Positions 1 to 7,021 of a DNA stretch of 10,002 nt are shown here, one piece after another; positions within the stretch are counted from its first letter, which is position 1, and every line of letters begins with the position of its first letter. The translations under genes and the position numbers were made by a program. The notes beneath the pieces were generated by a model. The model saw only the letters and a list, made by a program, of their open reading frames with translations. It was not told the origin of the DNA and ran no database searches. Source of the stretch: Candidatus Bathyarchaeota archaeon (GTDB lineage Archaea > Thermoproteota > Bathyarchaeia > 40CM-2-53-6 > RBG-13-38-9); NCBI GenBank assembly GCA_026394315.1, contig JAPKYM010000359.1, positions 1 through 10,002 on the forward strand, written 5' to 3'.

Positions 1-170
1 TCAAGTTGAATCGCATTGACTGGACAGTTGGCGTTATTGAAACAAACAGCGCATTCTATGCATTTGTACCTGTCAATATGCGCTTTCCTGTCTTTGCCGA
101 GAGAAATCGCTCCGGGGGGACAGTAAGGCACACATCTGGTACATCCGACGCAAGAATCGGAGATTATCAA
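1..170 (-). CDS. Dicluster 4Fe-4S ferredoxin (5' part, runs off left edge)
   Basis: Reading the minus strand from a TTG at 170-168 gives 56 residues that are still open at the edge. Two iron-sulfur cluster motifs are plain. The first is C7-x2-C10-x2-C13-x3-C17-P followed by PGAI. The second is C37-x2-C40-x2-C43-x5-C49-P followed by VNAI. These patterns define a bacterial-type 2[4Fe-4S] ferredoxin or ferredoxin domain that carries electrons in the cytoplasm. An in-frame TAA lies upstream and there is no ATG or GTG, so TTG is the only reasonable start. It is backed by GGTGA at about 182-178, seven bases upstream. The second motif has five residues before its last cysteine instead of the usual three. 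Because the 3' end is missing, this could be a small ferredoxin or the N-terminal domain of a larger oxidoreductase subunit. The partner enzyme is outside the window. Confidence 0.85.
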   Translation of the reverse strand, partial: MIISDSCVGCTRCVPYCPPGAISLGKDRKAHIDRYKCIECAVCFNNANCPVNAIQL

Positions 171-219
171 GCATCTTTCACCTATTCTTTGACGTTATCC
201 GATGTGAGAATCAGGAACT

Positions 220-229
220 AATATAAACC
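220..229. promoter_or_regulatory. Near-symmetric TATA box between ferredoxin and reductase genes
   Basis: The minus strand reads TTTATATTA here, about 50 bases before the ferredoxin TTG. An archaeal start site 25 bases downstream would give a ~27-base leader carrying the GGTGA site. The plus strand reads TAATATAAA, so the same element could also drive rightward transcription starting near 250. This is inferred from sequence and spacing only. Confidence 0.5.
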
Positions 230-307
230 TAACTCCAAAAACACGCGCGAATCATTACGAGGAGGCTTGTTCGACAGTGCAAGTAGGTTACCTGTGGGGA
301 TTACGCT

Positions 308-315
308 TAATAATC
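308..315 (+). promoter_or_regulatory. Candidate TATA box of the glycerate operon
   Basis: The A/T-rich TTAATAAT lies about 50 bases before the ATG at 362. Transcription would start near 338-340, leaving a short leader that contains the GAGGTG ribosome binding site at 345-350. The box is weak. The shared TATA element at 220-229 is the alternative and would give a leader of about 110 bases. Confidence 0.35.
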
Positions 316-361
316 GTTTAGTGGCTACTACGTTTCAGTCTCCAGAGGTGCAAGAGTCAAA

Positions 362-1375
362 ATGGCCAAACCAAAAGTCTACGTGACTAGGGAAATACCC
401 AAAGCTGGAATGGATGTCCTGAAACCCTACTGTGAAGTCGAAGTCAATCAAGCTGAACAGCCGCCCACAAAAGCTGAGTTAATATTACGAGCAAGCGATA
501 AAGACGGTCTGATATGCCTGCTTACCGACCAAGTTGACAAAGAAGTATTGGCATCAGGTCCACAGCTTAAGGTAGTCAGTTCAATCAGTGTCGGATTCAA
601 TCACATAGATGTCTCAGAGGCGACAAAGAGGGGGATCTACGTCACCTATACTCCAGGAGTCCTGACGGATGCAACGGCGGACTTCACGTGGGCGCTTATT
701 ATGGCCACTGCCAAGAGGGTAGCTGAAGCTGACAGGTACGTCCGAGACCTCAAATGGAAGATCGCTTGGGCCCCCATGATGTTCCTTGGATCAGAAGTGT
801 ACGGAAGAACGCTGGGGATAATCGGCCTAGGAAGGATAGGCTCCGCCGTCGCAGAGAGAGCAAAAGGTTTTCGAATGAAGCTAATGTATTACGACCCTGT
901 GAGAGCTCCAACGCAAAAAGAGAAAGAGGTTGGAATCGAATACACATCACTTGAAAACGTTCTCAAACAGGCCGATTTCGTGACAGTACATGTGCCGTAC
1001 CTGCCAGAAACGCATCACCTGATTGGCAGAGATCAACTAAGAATGATGAAGCCTACTGCTCATCTGGTGAATACTGCTAGAGGGCCAATAGTTGATGAGG
1101 CAGCATTAGCTACTGCCATCAAGGAGAAGTGGATCGCCGGCGCCGCACTTGACGTCTTCGCGAAGGAACCCATTGAATCACAGAACCCACTCCTTCACCT
1201 TGAGAACGTTACGCTTGCACCCCATATTGCAAGTGCTACCGGAGAATCGAGATTCGCGATGGCAAGAATTGCCGCAGAGAATCTGATCGCAGTACTCAAA
1301 GGAGAGAAACCAACATTCCTAGTGAACGCTGACGTCATGACTGTAAGACCGTTGTCCAGAGCTAAGATGCTCTAG
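362..1375 (+). CDS. gyaR: Glyoxylate/hydroxypyruvate reductase (D-2-hydroxyacid dehydrogenase family)
   Basis: This 337-residue protein has the usual length and order of the D-isomer-specific 2-hydroxyacid dehydrogenases. The Rossmann dinucleotide loop GLGRIG is at 155-160. The catalytic set is Arg240 (in NTARGP), Glu269 (in DVFAKEP) and His288 (in LAPHIAS). The stretch from SVGFNHID (76-83) through TPGVLTDATADFTW (97-110) resembles archaeal glyoxylate reductases. The enzyme would reduce glyoxylate to glycolate and/or hydroxypyruvate to D-glycerate in the cytoplasm. Asp178 after the second beta strand (MYYDPVRA) suggests NADH is preferred to NADPH; this is inferred from a family trend. The ATG follows GAGGTG at 345-350 with an 11-base spacer. 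A glycerate kinase starts 21 bases downstream, so hydroxypyruvate reduction feeding that kinase is the likely physiological role. Exact substrate preference cannot be read from sequence. Confidence 0.93.
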   Translation: MAKPKVYVTREIPKAGMDVLKPYCEVEVNQAEQPPTKAELILRASDKDGLICLLTDQVDKEVLASGPQLKVVSSISVGFNHIDVSEATKRGIYVTYTPGVLTDATADFTWALIMATAKRVAEADRYVRDLKWKIAWAPMMFLGSEVYGRTLGIIGLGRIGSAVAERAKGFRMKLMYYDPVRAPTQKEKEVGIEYTSLENVLKQADFVTVHVPYLPETHHLIGRDQLRMMKPTAHLVNTARGPIVDEAALATAIKEKWIAGAALDVFAKEPIESQNPLLHLENVTLAPHIASATGESRFAMARIAAENLIAVLKGEKPTFLVNADVMTVRPLSRAKML

Positions 1376-1396
1376 AAGGTATCTAGGAGAGCTCAA

Positions 1397-2779
1397 TTGT
1401 CTCCGATAGTAAACAAGGAGACACTCATACAGAATGCCCTGACGACTGCCGACCGCAACGTCAGAATGGCCGCTCTAAGTTCAATTGAGGCGGCATTGCT
1501 AGCTATTAACCCCCGTCAACTTATCCTTGACCACATTCAAGTCCAAGGATCAAGAATTCAACTTGACTCGCTGCAATTTGACCTGGACCAATTCAAACGA
1601 ATTATTGTGATTGGGGGAGGAAAAGCGAGCGGTCTCATGGCCGAAGCCTTTCAGACTATACTGGGGGACAGAATATCTGTGGGTTTGGTCAACGTTTTAT
1701 CTGGGACAGCTTCCAGATACGCAACTGGCAAGATTGCTCTAAACGAAGCTGGGCACCCAATCCCTAACAAGGACGGAATGCAGGGAGCTCGAAGAATGCT
1801 TGAGCTCGCCGAAAGTGCTCAGGGGAATGATTTGATAGTATGTCTCATCTCCGGAGGTGGCTCAGCAATGATGGCACTACCACGAGAGGGATTGAGCTTG
1901 GAAGACAAACAAGCCATAACCAAGTTACTCTTGCGCAGCGGAGCCGATATTGCTGAGATGAATGTTGTCCGAAAGCACCTGTCGGACTTCAAAGGGGGAT
2001 GGCTTGCAAGGAAAGCACAACCAGCCACCCTTCTTAGCCTGATACTATCGGATGTTGTAGGCGATCCTCTGGACTCCATAGCTTCCGGCCCGACAGCTCC
2101 AGATCCTACCACTTATCATGACGCTATCGAAATACTTCACAAATACCAGATCTGGGAACAGGTGCCGGCCCCTGCACGTAAGATCCTTGAAGAAGGCGAT
2201 AAGGGTCTTCTTCCGGAGACTCCGAAACCGGGGGACCCTGCGTTCGCCGGAGTTCGCAATGTGATTATCGGGAACAATAGAGGCGCTTGTCTGGCTGCTA
2301 AGGCTCGACTTGTTGAACTTGGATTTCACACACAACTGTTGACTTCACACTTCGAAGGTGAGGCCAAAGACGTAGGGATTTTCCTAGCATCGATTGCCAG
2401 TGAGATACTGCATTCGGGAAATCCCCTTCCCCGTCCAGCAGCATTGATCGCCGGAGGAGAATCAACGGTTAGTGTGAGAGGTAACGGTGTTGGAGGTCGT
2501 AATCAAGAATCAATGTTGAGCGCAGCTATCAAAATAACTGGCGAAAAAGGTGTCTGCTTGGCATCAATAGGTACGGATGGTATAGATGGCCCAACCAAGG
2601 CAGCCGGAGCAGTTGTGGACGGCTTGACCTTGATGAGAGCGAAGGACAATGGACTTGACTACAAGAAAGCGCTTAGTAACAATGACTCGCATACTTTCTT
2701 CTCAGCACTAGGGGATACTATCATGACTGGACCTACGGGTTCAAACGTCAACGACATTGCGATAGTATGTGTAGCATGA
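1397..2779 (+). CDS. gck: Glycerate 2-kinase, MOFRL family
   Basis: At 460 residues this has the normal size of GckA/TtuD-type glycerate kinases. These phosphorylate D-glycerate with ATP and, in archaea, typically make 2-phosphoglycerate. Visible family signatures are VIGGGKASG (71-79) with Lys76, LISGGGSAMM (150-159), MNVVRKHLSDFKGG (188-201), LSDVVGDPLDSIASGPTAPD (217-236), and the C-terminal MOFRL segment AGGESTVSVRGNGVGGRNQE (352-371). After these come GTDGIDGPTKAAGAVVDG (392-409) and GPTGSNVNDI (445-454). The start is TTG at 1397, with AGGAGAG at 1385-1391 just upstream, 21 bases after the reductase stop, so co-transcription is likely. In the non-phosphorylative Entner-Doudoroff route of archaea this enzyme delivers 2-phosphoglycerate. 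Here the adjacent reductase also suggests use of hydroxypyruvate from serine or glyoxylate metabolism. Family is certain; 2- rather than 3-phosphorylation is inferred. Confidence 0.93.
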   Translation: MSPIVNKETLIQNALTTADRNVRMAALSSIEAALLAINPRQLILDHIQVQGSRIQLDSLQFDLDQFKRIIVIGGGKASGLMAEAFQTILGDRISVGLVNVLSGTASRYATGKIALNEAGHPIPNKDGMQGARRMLELAESAQGNDLIVCLISGGGSAMMALPREGLSLEDKQAITKLLLRSGADIAEMNVVRKHLSDFKGGWLARKAQPATLLSLILSDVVGDPLDSIASGPTAPDPTTYHDAIEILHKYQIWEQVPAPARKILEEGDKGLLPETPKPGDPAFAGVRNVIIGNNRGACLAAKARLVELGFHTQLLTSHFEGEAKDVGIFLASIASEILHSGNPLPRPAALIAGGESTVSVRGNGVGGRNQESMLSAAIKITGEKGVCLASIGTDGIDGPTKAAGAVVDGLTLMRAKDNGLDYKKALSNNDSHTFFSALGDTIMTGPTGSNVNDIAIVCVA

Positions 2780-2783
2780 GATT

Positions 2784-3851
2784 ATGCGTGAACCAAATTC
2801 GAGATTCGGGAAATCCCGACCTGACATAGTGGTTCTCCATGACTTCGTTCTTGATCACTATGTAACATTCAGAGAATCATTGGTCGATGTTCTGTCAAAG
2901 ATCCAACCGATAGCAGATCGGGGCGGGGGGAATATTGTGGTAAAGCAATATCTCTCCAGAGGTGGAAAGGCTTCTAATCTGGCATCTGCTCTGGCAAAGC
3001 TCGGTTCCCAAGTTCATCTGATTGCGAGAACAAGCAGATTCGGCCACAGTCTCGCCAAGATGTTCTTGGAGTCAGAAGGGGTAGACATATCGTGTGTAAA
3101 GGCTGATGGCAAACTAGCGCTCACAGTCTCAATTGAGACGAAACACGAAGGAAGACCAATAAACATCATGCTAAGCGATCCAGGTTCGAATGGTACCTTC
3201 GGATACTCTAACATAAGTAAGAAAGGGCTTCAGTTGATGGAGAAGTCTGATGGGGTCGTTCTGGCAGATTGGGCGCTGAACTCTAGAGGGACTGACCTGG
3301 CAAAAGAGGTCTTTGGTCGGGTGGGCAGATCAAAGCTTCTGATGATCGATCCCGGTGATGTTTCAAGGAGAAAAAACGAAGTCAAGGAGCTAATTGATTG
3401 TGTCCTTCGCAAGGGTTACGGAATCCTGAGTCTTAACGAGAGTGAGGCTTTGTATCTGGCCGAGAAGGCCTCGGACGAGAGGGTCGGCCGGAGAACAGTC
3501 TCACCTGAGATACTCGGCCTTGACGCGGCAAAGGTCTTGGCTGAGGAGTTCAATATGAGGGTGGACCTTCACACCAGGCTCTTTTCTGCGACAATAAGCA
3601 ATGGTCACTGTTTAACAGCTCCTACCTACAAGGTCGAGGCGAAAAGGGTAACAGGGGCGGGGGATGCATGGAACGCTGGAAACATTTATGCCGAATGCAT
3701 TGGTCTTTCCGACCTCCACCGCCTAGAATTCGCAAATGCTCTGGCAGCATACTACGTGTCAAGTCCAGAAGGCACCCATCCGACCTTCAAAGCTGTCTCA
3801 AATTTGGTTAAATCATGGCGCAATCGCAGGAGAAGACTCGTGCACCCTTGA
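2784..3851 (+). CDS. PfkB/ribokinase-family carbohydrate kinase, substrate unknown
   Basis: This is a 355-residue PfkB-family kinase. The N-terminal substrate-side motif appears as SRGGKASNLASALAKLG (58-74), where many relatives have GGNAANVA. SLNESEA (216-222) is the usual mid-domain signature. The C-terminal motif VTGAGDAWNAG (289-299) supplies the anion hole and the catalytic base Asp294. The family phosphorylates sugars, nucleosides or sugar phosphates using ATP or ADP. The C-terminal stretch from GDAW through FANALAAYYVSSPEGTHPT resembles uncharacterised archaeal PfkB proteins more than bacterial fructokinases or ribokinases. It is about 40 residues longer than typical ribokinases, with a 13-residue polar N-terminus and an Arg-rich tail (RNRRRR). 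It starts 4 bases after the glycerate kinase stop, which implies translational coupling and a substrate tied to the glycerate pathway. The true substrate is unknown. Confidence 0.85.
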   Translation: MREPNSRFGKSRPDIVVLHDFVLDHYVTFRESLVDVLSKIQPIADRGGGNIVVKQYLSRGGKASNLASALAKLGSQVHLIARTSRFGHSLAKMFLESEGVDISCVKADGKLALTVSIETKHEGRPINIMLSDPGSNGTFGYSNISKKGLQLMEKSDGVVLADWALNSRGTDLAKEVFGRVGRSKLLMIDPGDVSRRKNEVKELIDCVLRKGYGILSLNESEALYLAEKASDERVGRRTVSPEILGLDAAKVLAEEFNMRVDLHTRLFSATISNGHCLTAPTYKVEAKRVTGAGDAWNAGNIYAECIGLSDLHRLEFANALAAYYVSSPEGTHPTFKAVSNLVKSWRNRRRRLVHP

Positions 3852-3901
3852 GCCGGGACTGGTAGAATGCGCTACAATATAAGTTCTTTTCGAGGTTGGA
3901 T

Positions 3902-3930
3902 CCGCTGATCATGCGACTAGTATCTAGCGG
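3902..3930. terminator. Possible hairpin between convergent genes
   Basis: CCGCTGAT at 3902-3909 can pair with ATCTAGCGG at 3922-3930, with one bulged T and a 12-base loop. It lies at the junction of the two convergent operons and overlaps the GAPDH stop codon. Neither side has a strong T tract (only TTCTTTTC near 3889-3896 on the plus strand), so a termination role is tentative. Confidence 0.25.
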
Positions 3931-4943
3931 TCTCTATTCAACATAAATTTCACAAGATCCACCAAGCGGCAAGAGAAAGCCCACTCATTATCGTACCAAG
4001 CAAATATTTTGGCGAAGAATTTCCCTATGACCATCGTCATCTCGCTATCGACAACCGCTGAGTAAGGGTTGCCAATAACGTCTGAGGATACAAGCGGCTC
4101 CTCGGTATACTGCATTATACCTTTCATTTCGCTCTCGGCCGCTTTCTTCAGAGCGCCGTTGATGTCTTCGACAGAGATCTCTTTCCTAAACTGTGCCACC
4201 AAGTCGACTATGGATCCATCCGGAACCGGGACTCGCAGCGCCACTCCGTCGAGTTTACCTCTGAGTTCTGGGATAACTTCAGCTACCGACCTTGCAGCTC
4301 CAGTAGTTGTTGGTATTATCGATAGGCACGCGGCCCTTGCCCTGCGCAGGTCCCTATGAGGGAGATCCAAGATTCTTTGATCATTCGTATATGCGTGACA
4401 AGTGGACATCAGTCCGTACTCGAGGCCGAAATTGTCGTTGAGGACTTTCACGAGAGGGGCAATGCAATTTGTGGTGCATGAGGCCATTGATACTATGTGG
4501 TGCTTCTTTATGTCATACTTCTCTTGATTTACCCCGAGAACTATTGTTACATCAGGATTCTTGGCGGGAGCAGTAATCACCACCTTCTTGGCTCCTGCCG
4601 TGATATGCTTCGCCGCATCCTCACGGTTTGTAAAAAGACCTGTGGCTTCTAGGACATAATCAATACTCAGAGATTCCCACGGTAAGCTGGAGGAATCCCT
4701 CTCCGAAAGGACCACAGTCTCTTTGCCGTTAACGGTGAATGAGTCTTGCTCAGCCTCGACATCAGCATCTAACTTTCTGAGTATTGAGTCGTATTTGAGA
4801 AGATGAGCCAGTGTCTTGGAATCAGTAACATCATTTACGGCAACGATCTCAAATTCGTCTTGAAACTCGCGGTCCCTCAGCGAGGCGCGGTAGAAGTTGC
4901 GGCCGATCCGACCGAAACCGTTTATGGCAACCCTTGCTTTCAT
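3924..4943 (-). CDS. gap: Glyceraldehyde-3-phosphate dehydrogenase, class I (bacterial/eukaryotic type)
   Basis: A 339-residue protein that interconverts glyceraldehyde 3-phosphate and 1,3-bisphosphoglycerate. The NAD-binding loop is INGFGRIGR (7-15). VNDVTD (36-41) carries the Asp38 that usually contacts the adenosine ribose of NAD. The active site is SCTTNC (155-160) with Cys156, and His183 lies in STCHAYT (180-186). IPTTTGAA (210-217) and WYDNEWAFS (316-324) are further class I hallmarks. Most archaea use the distant class II enzyme, whose active site reads roughly SCNTTG, so this copy probably came by lateral transfer or is an old duplicate. It lies 44 bases downstream of the FBP aldolase/phosphatase on the same strand, so the two probably share a transcript. 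The ATG at 4943 has no good ribosome binding site. The CHAYTNDQRILDLPH stretch (182-196) resembles GapB-type variants, so use of NADP as well as NAD is possible. Confidence 0.95.
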   Translation of the reverse strand: MKARVAINGFGRIGRNFYRASLRDREFQDEFEIVAVNDVTDSKTLAHLLKYDSILRKLDADVEAEQDSFTVNGKETVVLSERDSSSLPWESLSIDYVLEATGLFTNREDAAKHITAGAKKVVITAPAKNPDVTIVLGVNQEKYDIKKHHIVSMASCTTNCIAPLVKVLNDNFGLEYGLMSTCHAYTNDQRILDLPHRDLRRARAACLSIIPTTTGAARSVAEVIPELRGKLDGVALRVPVPDGSIVDLVAQFRKEISVEDINGALKKAAESEMKGIMQYTEEPLVSSDVIGNPYSAVVDSEMTMVIGKFFAKIFAWYDNEWAFSCRLVDLVKFMLNRDR

Positions 4944-4987
4944 GCATGCATCGCCAGATCTCGGAATACGGTTAGCGGGCGTCGTTA

Positions 4988-6103
4988 CTATTGTATCTTC
5001 TGGAATCTGTTCTTGAGCTTCTCCAGAACACCTGTAAGGGTGGTGTATTCCATTTCTTCCGGACCCAGTCGATGCGGAACGAATGGGCCGTGGAGTCTCA
5101 AGTAATCGGCCAGGTCGTTGGCTTTGGCTCGTGCTTTATCGAACGCTGGATCGTCGAAGAGATCCGCAGGACCTACCAGGGAGGCATTAGCTATCTGAAA
5201 ACCGAGGGCGACAACCCGCGGAGGGCCGTCAAATCTAGTGCACTTGTTCTGAGAGTCACTGTAGCTGACCGGCATAAGGGGACCATGGTGTGATCCACGC
5301 ATCCACCCAGGAACTAGGTGGGGAGAAGCAAAAGGCTCTAGAACTTCACCCACAGCTGGAAGACCATTCTGAGCTCTAACAATGCAGACTGGGTCATCTT
5401 TTCCGACATATCGGCCTGCTATCATCGAGAGCTTTGATGTACTGGCGGCCGCTGCAGGCAAACCATCATTTCGAGAGATCTTTGAGATTACGTACCTATT
5501 TGGATCCCCTATGAGGGCTAAAAGATCATAGATCTCCTCGGGGCACTTCAGTTTGATACTCAGGCCTTCATGAGTGTCTAACACTTCAAAGGTAAATCCA
5601 CTGTGAAGAGAGGGGTCGATTACCAGTCCAACCGTATTAAAGGGGTCGGCGAATATCTTGTAGAGAGGAAGGTTCCATGCGCCTGGCGCAGTTTTGTCCG
5701 CAAGGAAGACGACCAGTGGGTCGCTTACCCTCTCCTCGAACTCTAGTTCAGCGGCGCCAGGCCCCATTCCTTTCACATTCCCTGAAAAAGCATCAGATAG
5801 CAAATCCTGACCCGCAGCGTACAGTTTCAGAGGTCTTGAGACTTTCTCAGTCACATCTATGAAAGTGTTCCAAGCCAGCTCATGTATCTCCTTGTCATTC
5901 TCTCCTCTTTGATGACTCATTATAAGCTCCAGATCGTCACCGCAATGTGTGACGTGAAAATCCACTATCAAGGATTCTTTACGTGCCTGTTCTAAGTGCT
6001 GTCTCGCAACCTCCAACTGTCTGGGATGTGTTATGTGGTGACCGACAAGCGAACCGACGTCCGCTTTTATTACGGATATTGTCGTCTTTTGTTTCAAAGG
6101 CAT
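4988..6103 (-). CDS. fbp: Bifunctional fructose-1,6-bisphosphate aldolase/phosphatase
   Basis: This 371-residue protein is the archaeal-type FBPA/P, a one-enzyme gluconeogenic switch that condenses DHAP with glyceraldehyde 3-phosphate and then dephosphorylates FBP to fructose 6-phosphate. Signature stretches include the Mg-binding N-terminus TISVIKADVGS (8-18) with GHH (21-23), DLLSDAFSGNVKGMGPG (100-116), DKTAPGAWNLPLYKIFADPF (136-155), IAGRYVGKDDPV (228-239), RGSHHGPLMPV (269-279) and EMEYTTLTGVL (350-360). By spacing, Tyr232 and Lys235 match the known Tyr229/Lys232 pair, where the lysine forms the Schiff base. Tyr353 probably matches the C-terminal catalytic tyrosine. The ATG follows GGGGAG, with GAGGT a little further upstream. 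It heads a probable operon with the GAPDH gene and is divergent from triosephosphate isomerase, so three consecutive gluconeogenic enzymes are encoded together. Confidence 0.96.
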   Translation of the reverse strand: MPLKQKTTISVIKADVGSLVGHHITHPRQLEVARQHLEQARKESLIVDFHVTHCGDDLELIMSHQRGENDKEIHELAWNTFIDVTEKVSRPLKLYAAGQDLLSDAFSGNVKGMGPGAAELEFEERVSDPLVVFLADKTAPGAWNLPLYKIFADPFNTVGLVIDPSLHSGFTFEVLDTHEGLSIKLKCPEEIYDLLALIGDPNRYVISKISRNDGLPAAAASTSKLSMIAGRYVGKDDPVCIVRAQNGLPAVGEVLEPFASPHLVPGWMRGSHHGPLMPVSYSDSQNKCTRFDGPPRVVALGFQIANASLVGPADLFDDPAFDKARAKANDLADYLRLHGPFVPHRLGPEEMEYTTLTGVLEKLKNRFQKIQ

Positions 6104-6165
6104 TTCTCCCCGACCTCAATTACATCGATTTTTCCGGCACAGGAGTTAAATGTAATCTGTTTTCG

Positions 6166-6186
6166 AGGTTCTTAACCTTTTAAAGT
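6166..6186 (-). promoter_or_regulatory. TATA box with adjoining palindrome upstream of FBPA/P
   Basis: On the minus strand ACTTTAAAGG (6185-6176) forms a plausible TATA box about 75 bases before the FBPA/P ATG. It is joined to a perfect short palindrome AGGTT-CTT-AACCT (6166-6178) on the downstream side. A protein bound there would sit between the TATA box and the start site, a common archaeal repressor position. TTAAAT near 6146-6151 is an alternative TATA element. All of this is inferred from sequence alone. Confidence 0.4.
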
Positions 6187-6208
6187 AATATTCATGATCA
6201 AACTAAAA

Positions 6209-6232
6209 TGTTTTCGCGTAATATTCGCAAAA
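6209..6232. promoter_or_regulatory. Imperfect inverted repeat in the divergent gluconeogenic promoter region
   Basis: GTTTTCGCG (6209-6217) and CGCAAAAC (6225-6232) form an inverted repeat with one unpaired C, around an A/T-only 7-base spacer. The left arm shares TGTTTTCG with 6158-6165, exactly 50 bases away. The repeat lies midway between the FBPA/P and TIM genes and could be an operator for both, but this is speculative. Confidence 0.3.
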
Positions 6233-6283
6233 CTAAGACGGAGCGATCTTACGTCAGAAATTGAAGATTTAGATAGAGGCAGC

Positions 6284-6290
6284 CTATAAT
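6284..6290 (+). promoter_or_regulatory. Candidate TATA box for triosephosphate isomerase (possibly leaderless)
   Basis: CTATAAT lies 21-27 bases before the ATG at 6311 and no good ribosome binding site precedes that ATG. Together these suggest a leaderless or nearly leaderless transcript. GATTTAGAT at about 6266-6274 is the alternative and would leave a ~15-base leader. Confidence 0.4.
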
Positions 6291-6310
6291 CTGCGACAAA
6301 GTGGAAAGAC

Positions 6311-7003
6311 ATGACCTTTAAGAAGAGTATCAAGTTTCCATTGATCTTGGTAAACTTGAAGTCCTACTATGAGACTATCGGATCCAAGGCAGAAGAACTG
6401 ACCAAGATTGCCGAAGAAGTTGCAGACAGTACCGGGGTATGCATTGGTATCGCTCCCCAGTATATGGACCTTAGACAAATAGACCGCTTCAGAATCCCCG
6501 TGTTTTCTCAGCACATAGACCCGATTCTGCCCGGAGCACACACTGGCCACGTCCTCGCGGAGTCCGTGTCCGCAACTGGCGCAGTTGGTGCAATACTGAA
6601 CCATTCCGAAAGAAGGCTCGAACTTTCAAGCATCGAAATGATTGTGGAGAGACTTCGGTCACTGGGATTGATTTCTGTTGTCTGTGCAAGTTCTCTCAGA
6701 GTTGCGATGGCAGTGGCATCTTTGGATCCCGACATGGTCGCCATTGAACCACCAGAGTTGATAGGGTCAGGAATCGCAGTCTCCAAAGCCAAACCCGAGG
6801 TTGTCTCTGGATCTGTTGAAGCGATCAAAAGAATAAACTCAAGAATAGTTGTACTCTGCGGGGCAGGCATCTCCTCTGGAAGCGATGTGCATGCTGCGAT
6901 CCAACTGGGGACCAGCGGCGTTCTCGTGGCGAGTGGAATTGTGAAAGCCCCTGACTGGAAGAAAGCTCTTCTTGATTTGGCCACATCTGCAGCTGAGACT
7001 TGA
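6311..7003 (+). CDS. tpiA: Triosephosphate isomerase, short archaeal type
   Basis: At 230 residues this matches the compact archaeal TIM (about 220-230 residues; bacterial enzymes have about 250). It interconverts dihydroxyacetone phosphate and glyceraldehyde 3-phosphate. The substrate-contacting pair Asn15/Lys17 is in VNLKSY, the catalytic His98 in ILNHSERR (95-102), and the catalytic Glu146 in AIEPPELIG (144-152). The C-terminal phosphate grip is GAGISSGSD (184-192) and LGTSGVLVASGIVKA (199-213). All catalytic residues are present, so the enzyme should be active. It is divergent from FBPA/P, which uses both of its substrates/products, across a shared promoter region. The DUF89 gene begins 18 bases downstream, so the two are probably co-transcribed. 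Confidence 0.96.
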   Translation: MTFKKSIKFPLILVNLKSYYETIGSKAEELTKIAEEVADSTGVCIGIAPQYMDLRQIDRFRIPVFSQHIDPILPGAHTGHVLAESVSATGAVGAILNHSERRLELSSIEMIVERLRSLGLISVVCASSLRVAMAVASLDPDMVAIEPPELIGSGIAVSKAKPEVVSGSVEAIKRINSRIVVLCGAGISSGSDVHAAIQLGTSGVLVASGIVKAPDWKKALLDLATSAAET

Positions 7004-7021
7004 CAAGGTAGAATAGAGACC

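Noticed and set aside
6..221. Plus-strand 71-codon frame at the left edge
   Set aside because: It is antisense to a clear dicluster ferredoxin on the minus strand and has no protein-like features of its own.
3185..3195. GGTTCGAAT resembling a tRNA T-loop
   Set aside because: It lies inside the PfkB gene, and no acceptor stem, anticodon arm or D-loop could be placed around it.
3892..3902. 11-base identity TTTTCGAGGTT shared with the FBPA/P promoter region (about 6160-6170)
   Set aside because: Several 11-base matches are expected by chance in 10 kb, and the copy lies between convergent gene ends where no promoter is needed.
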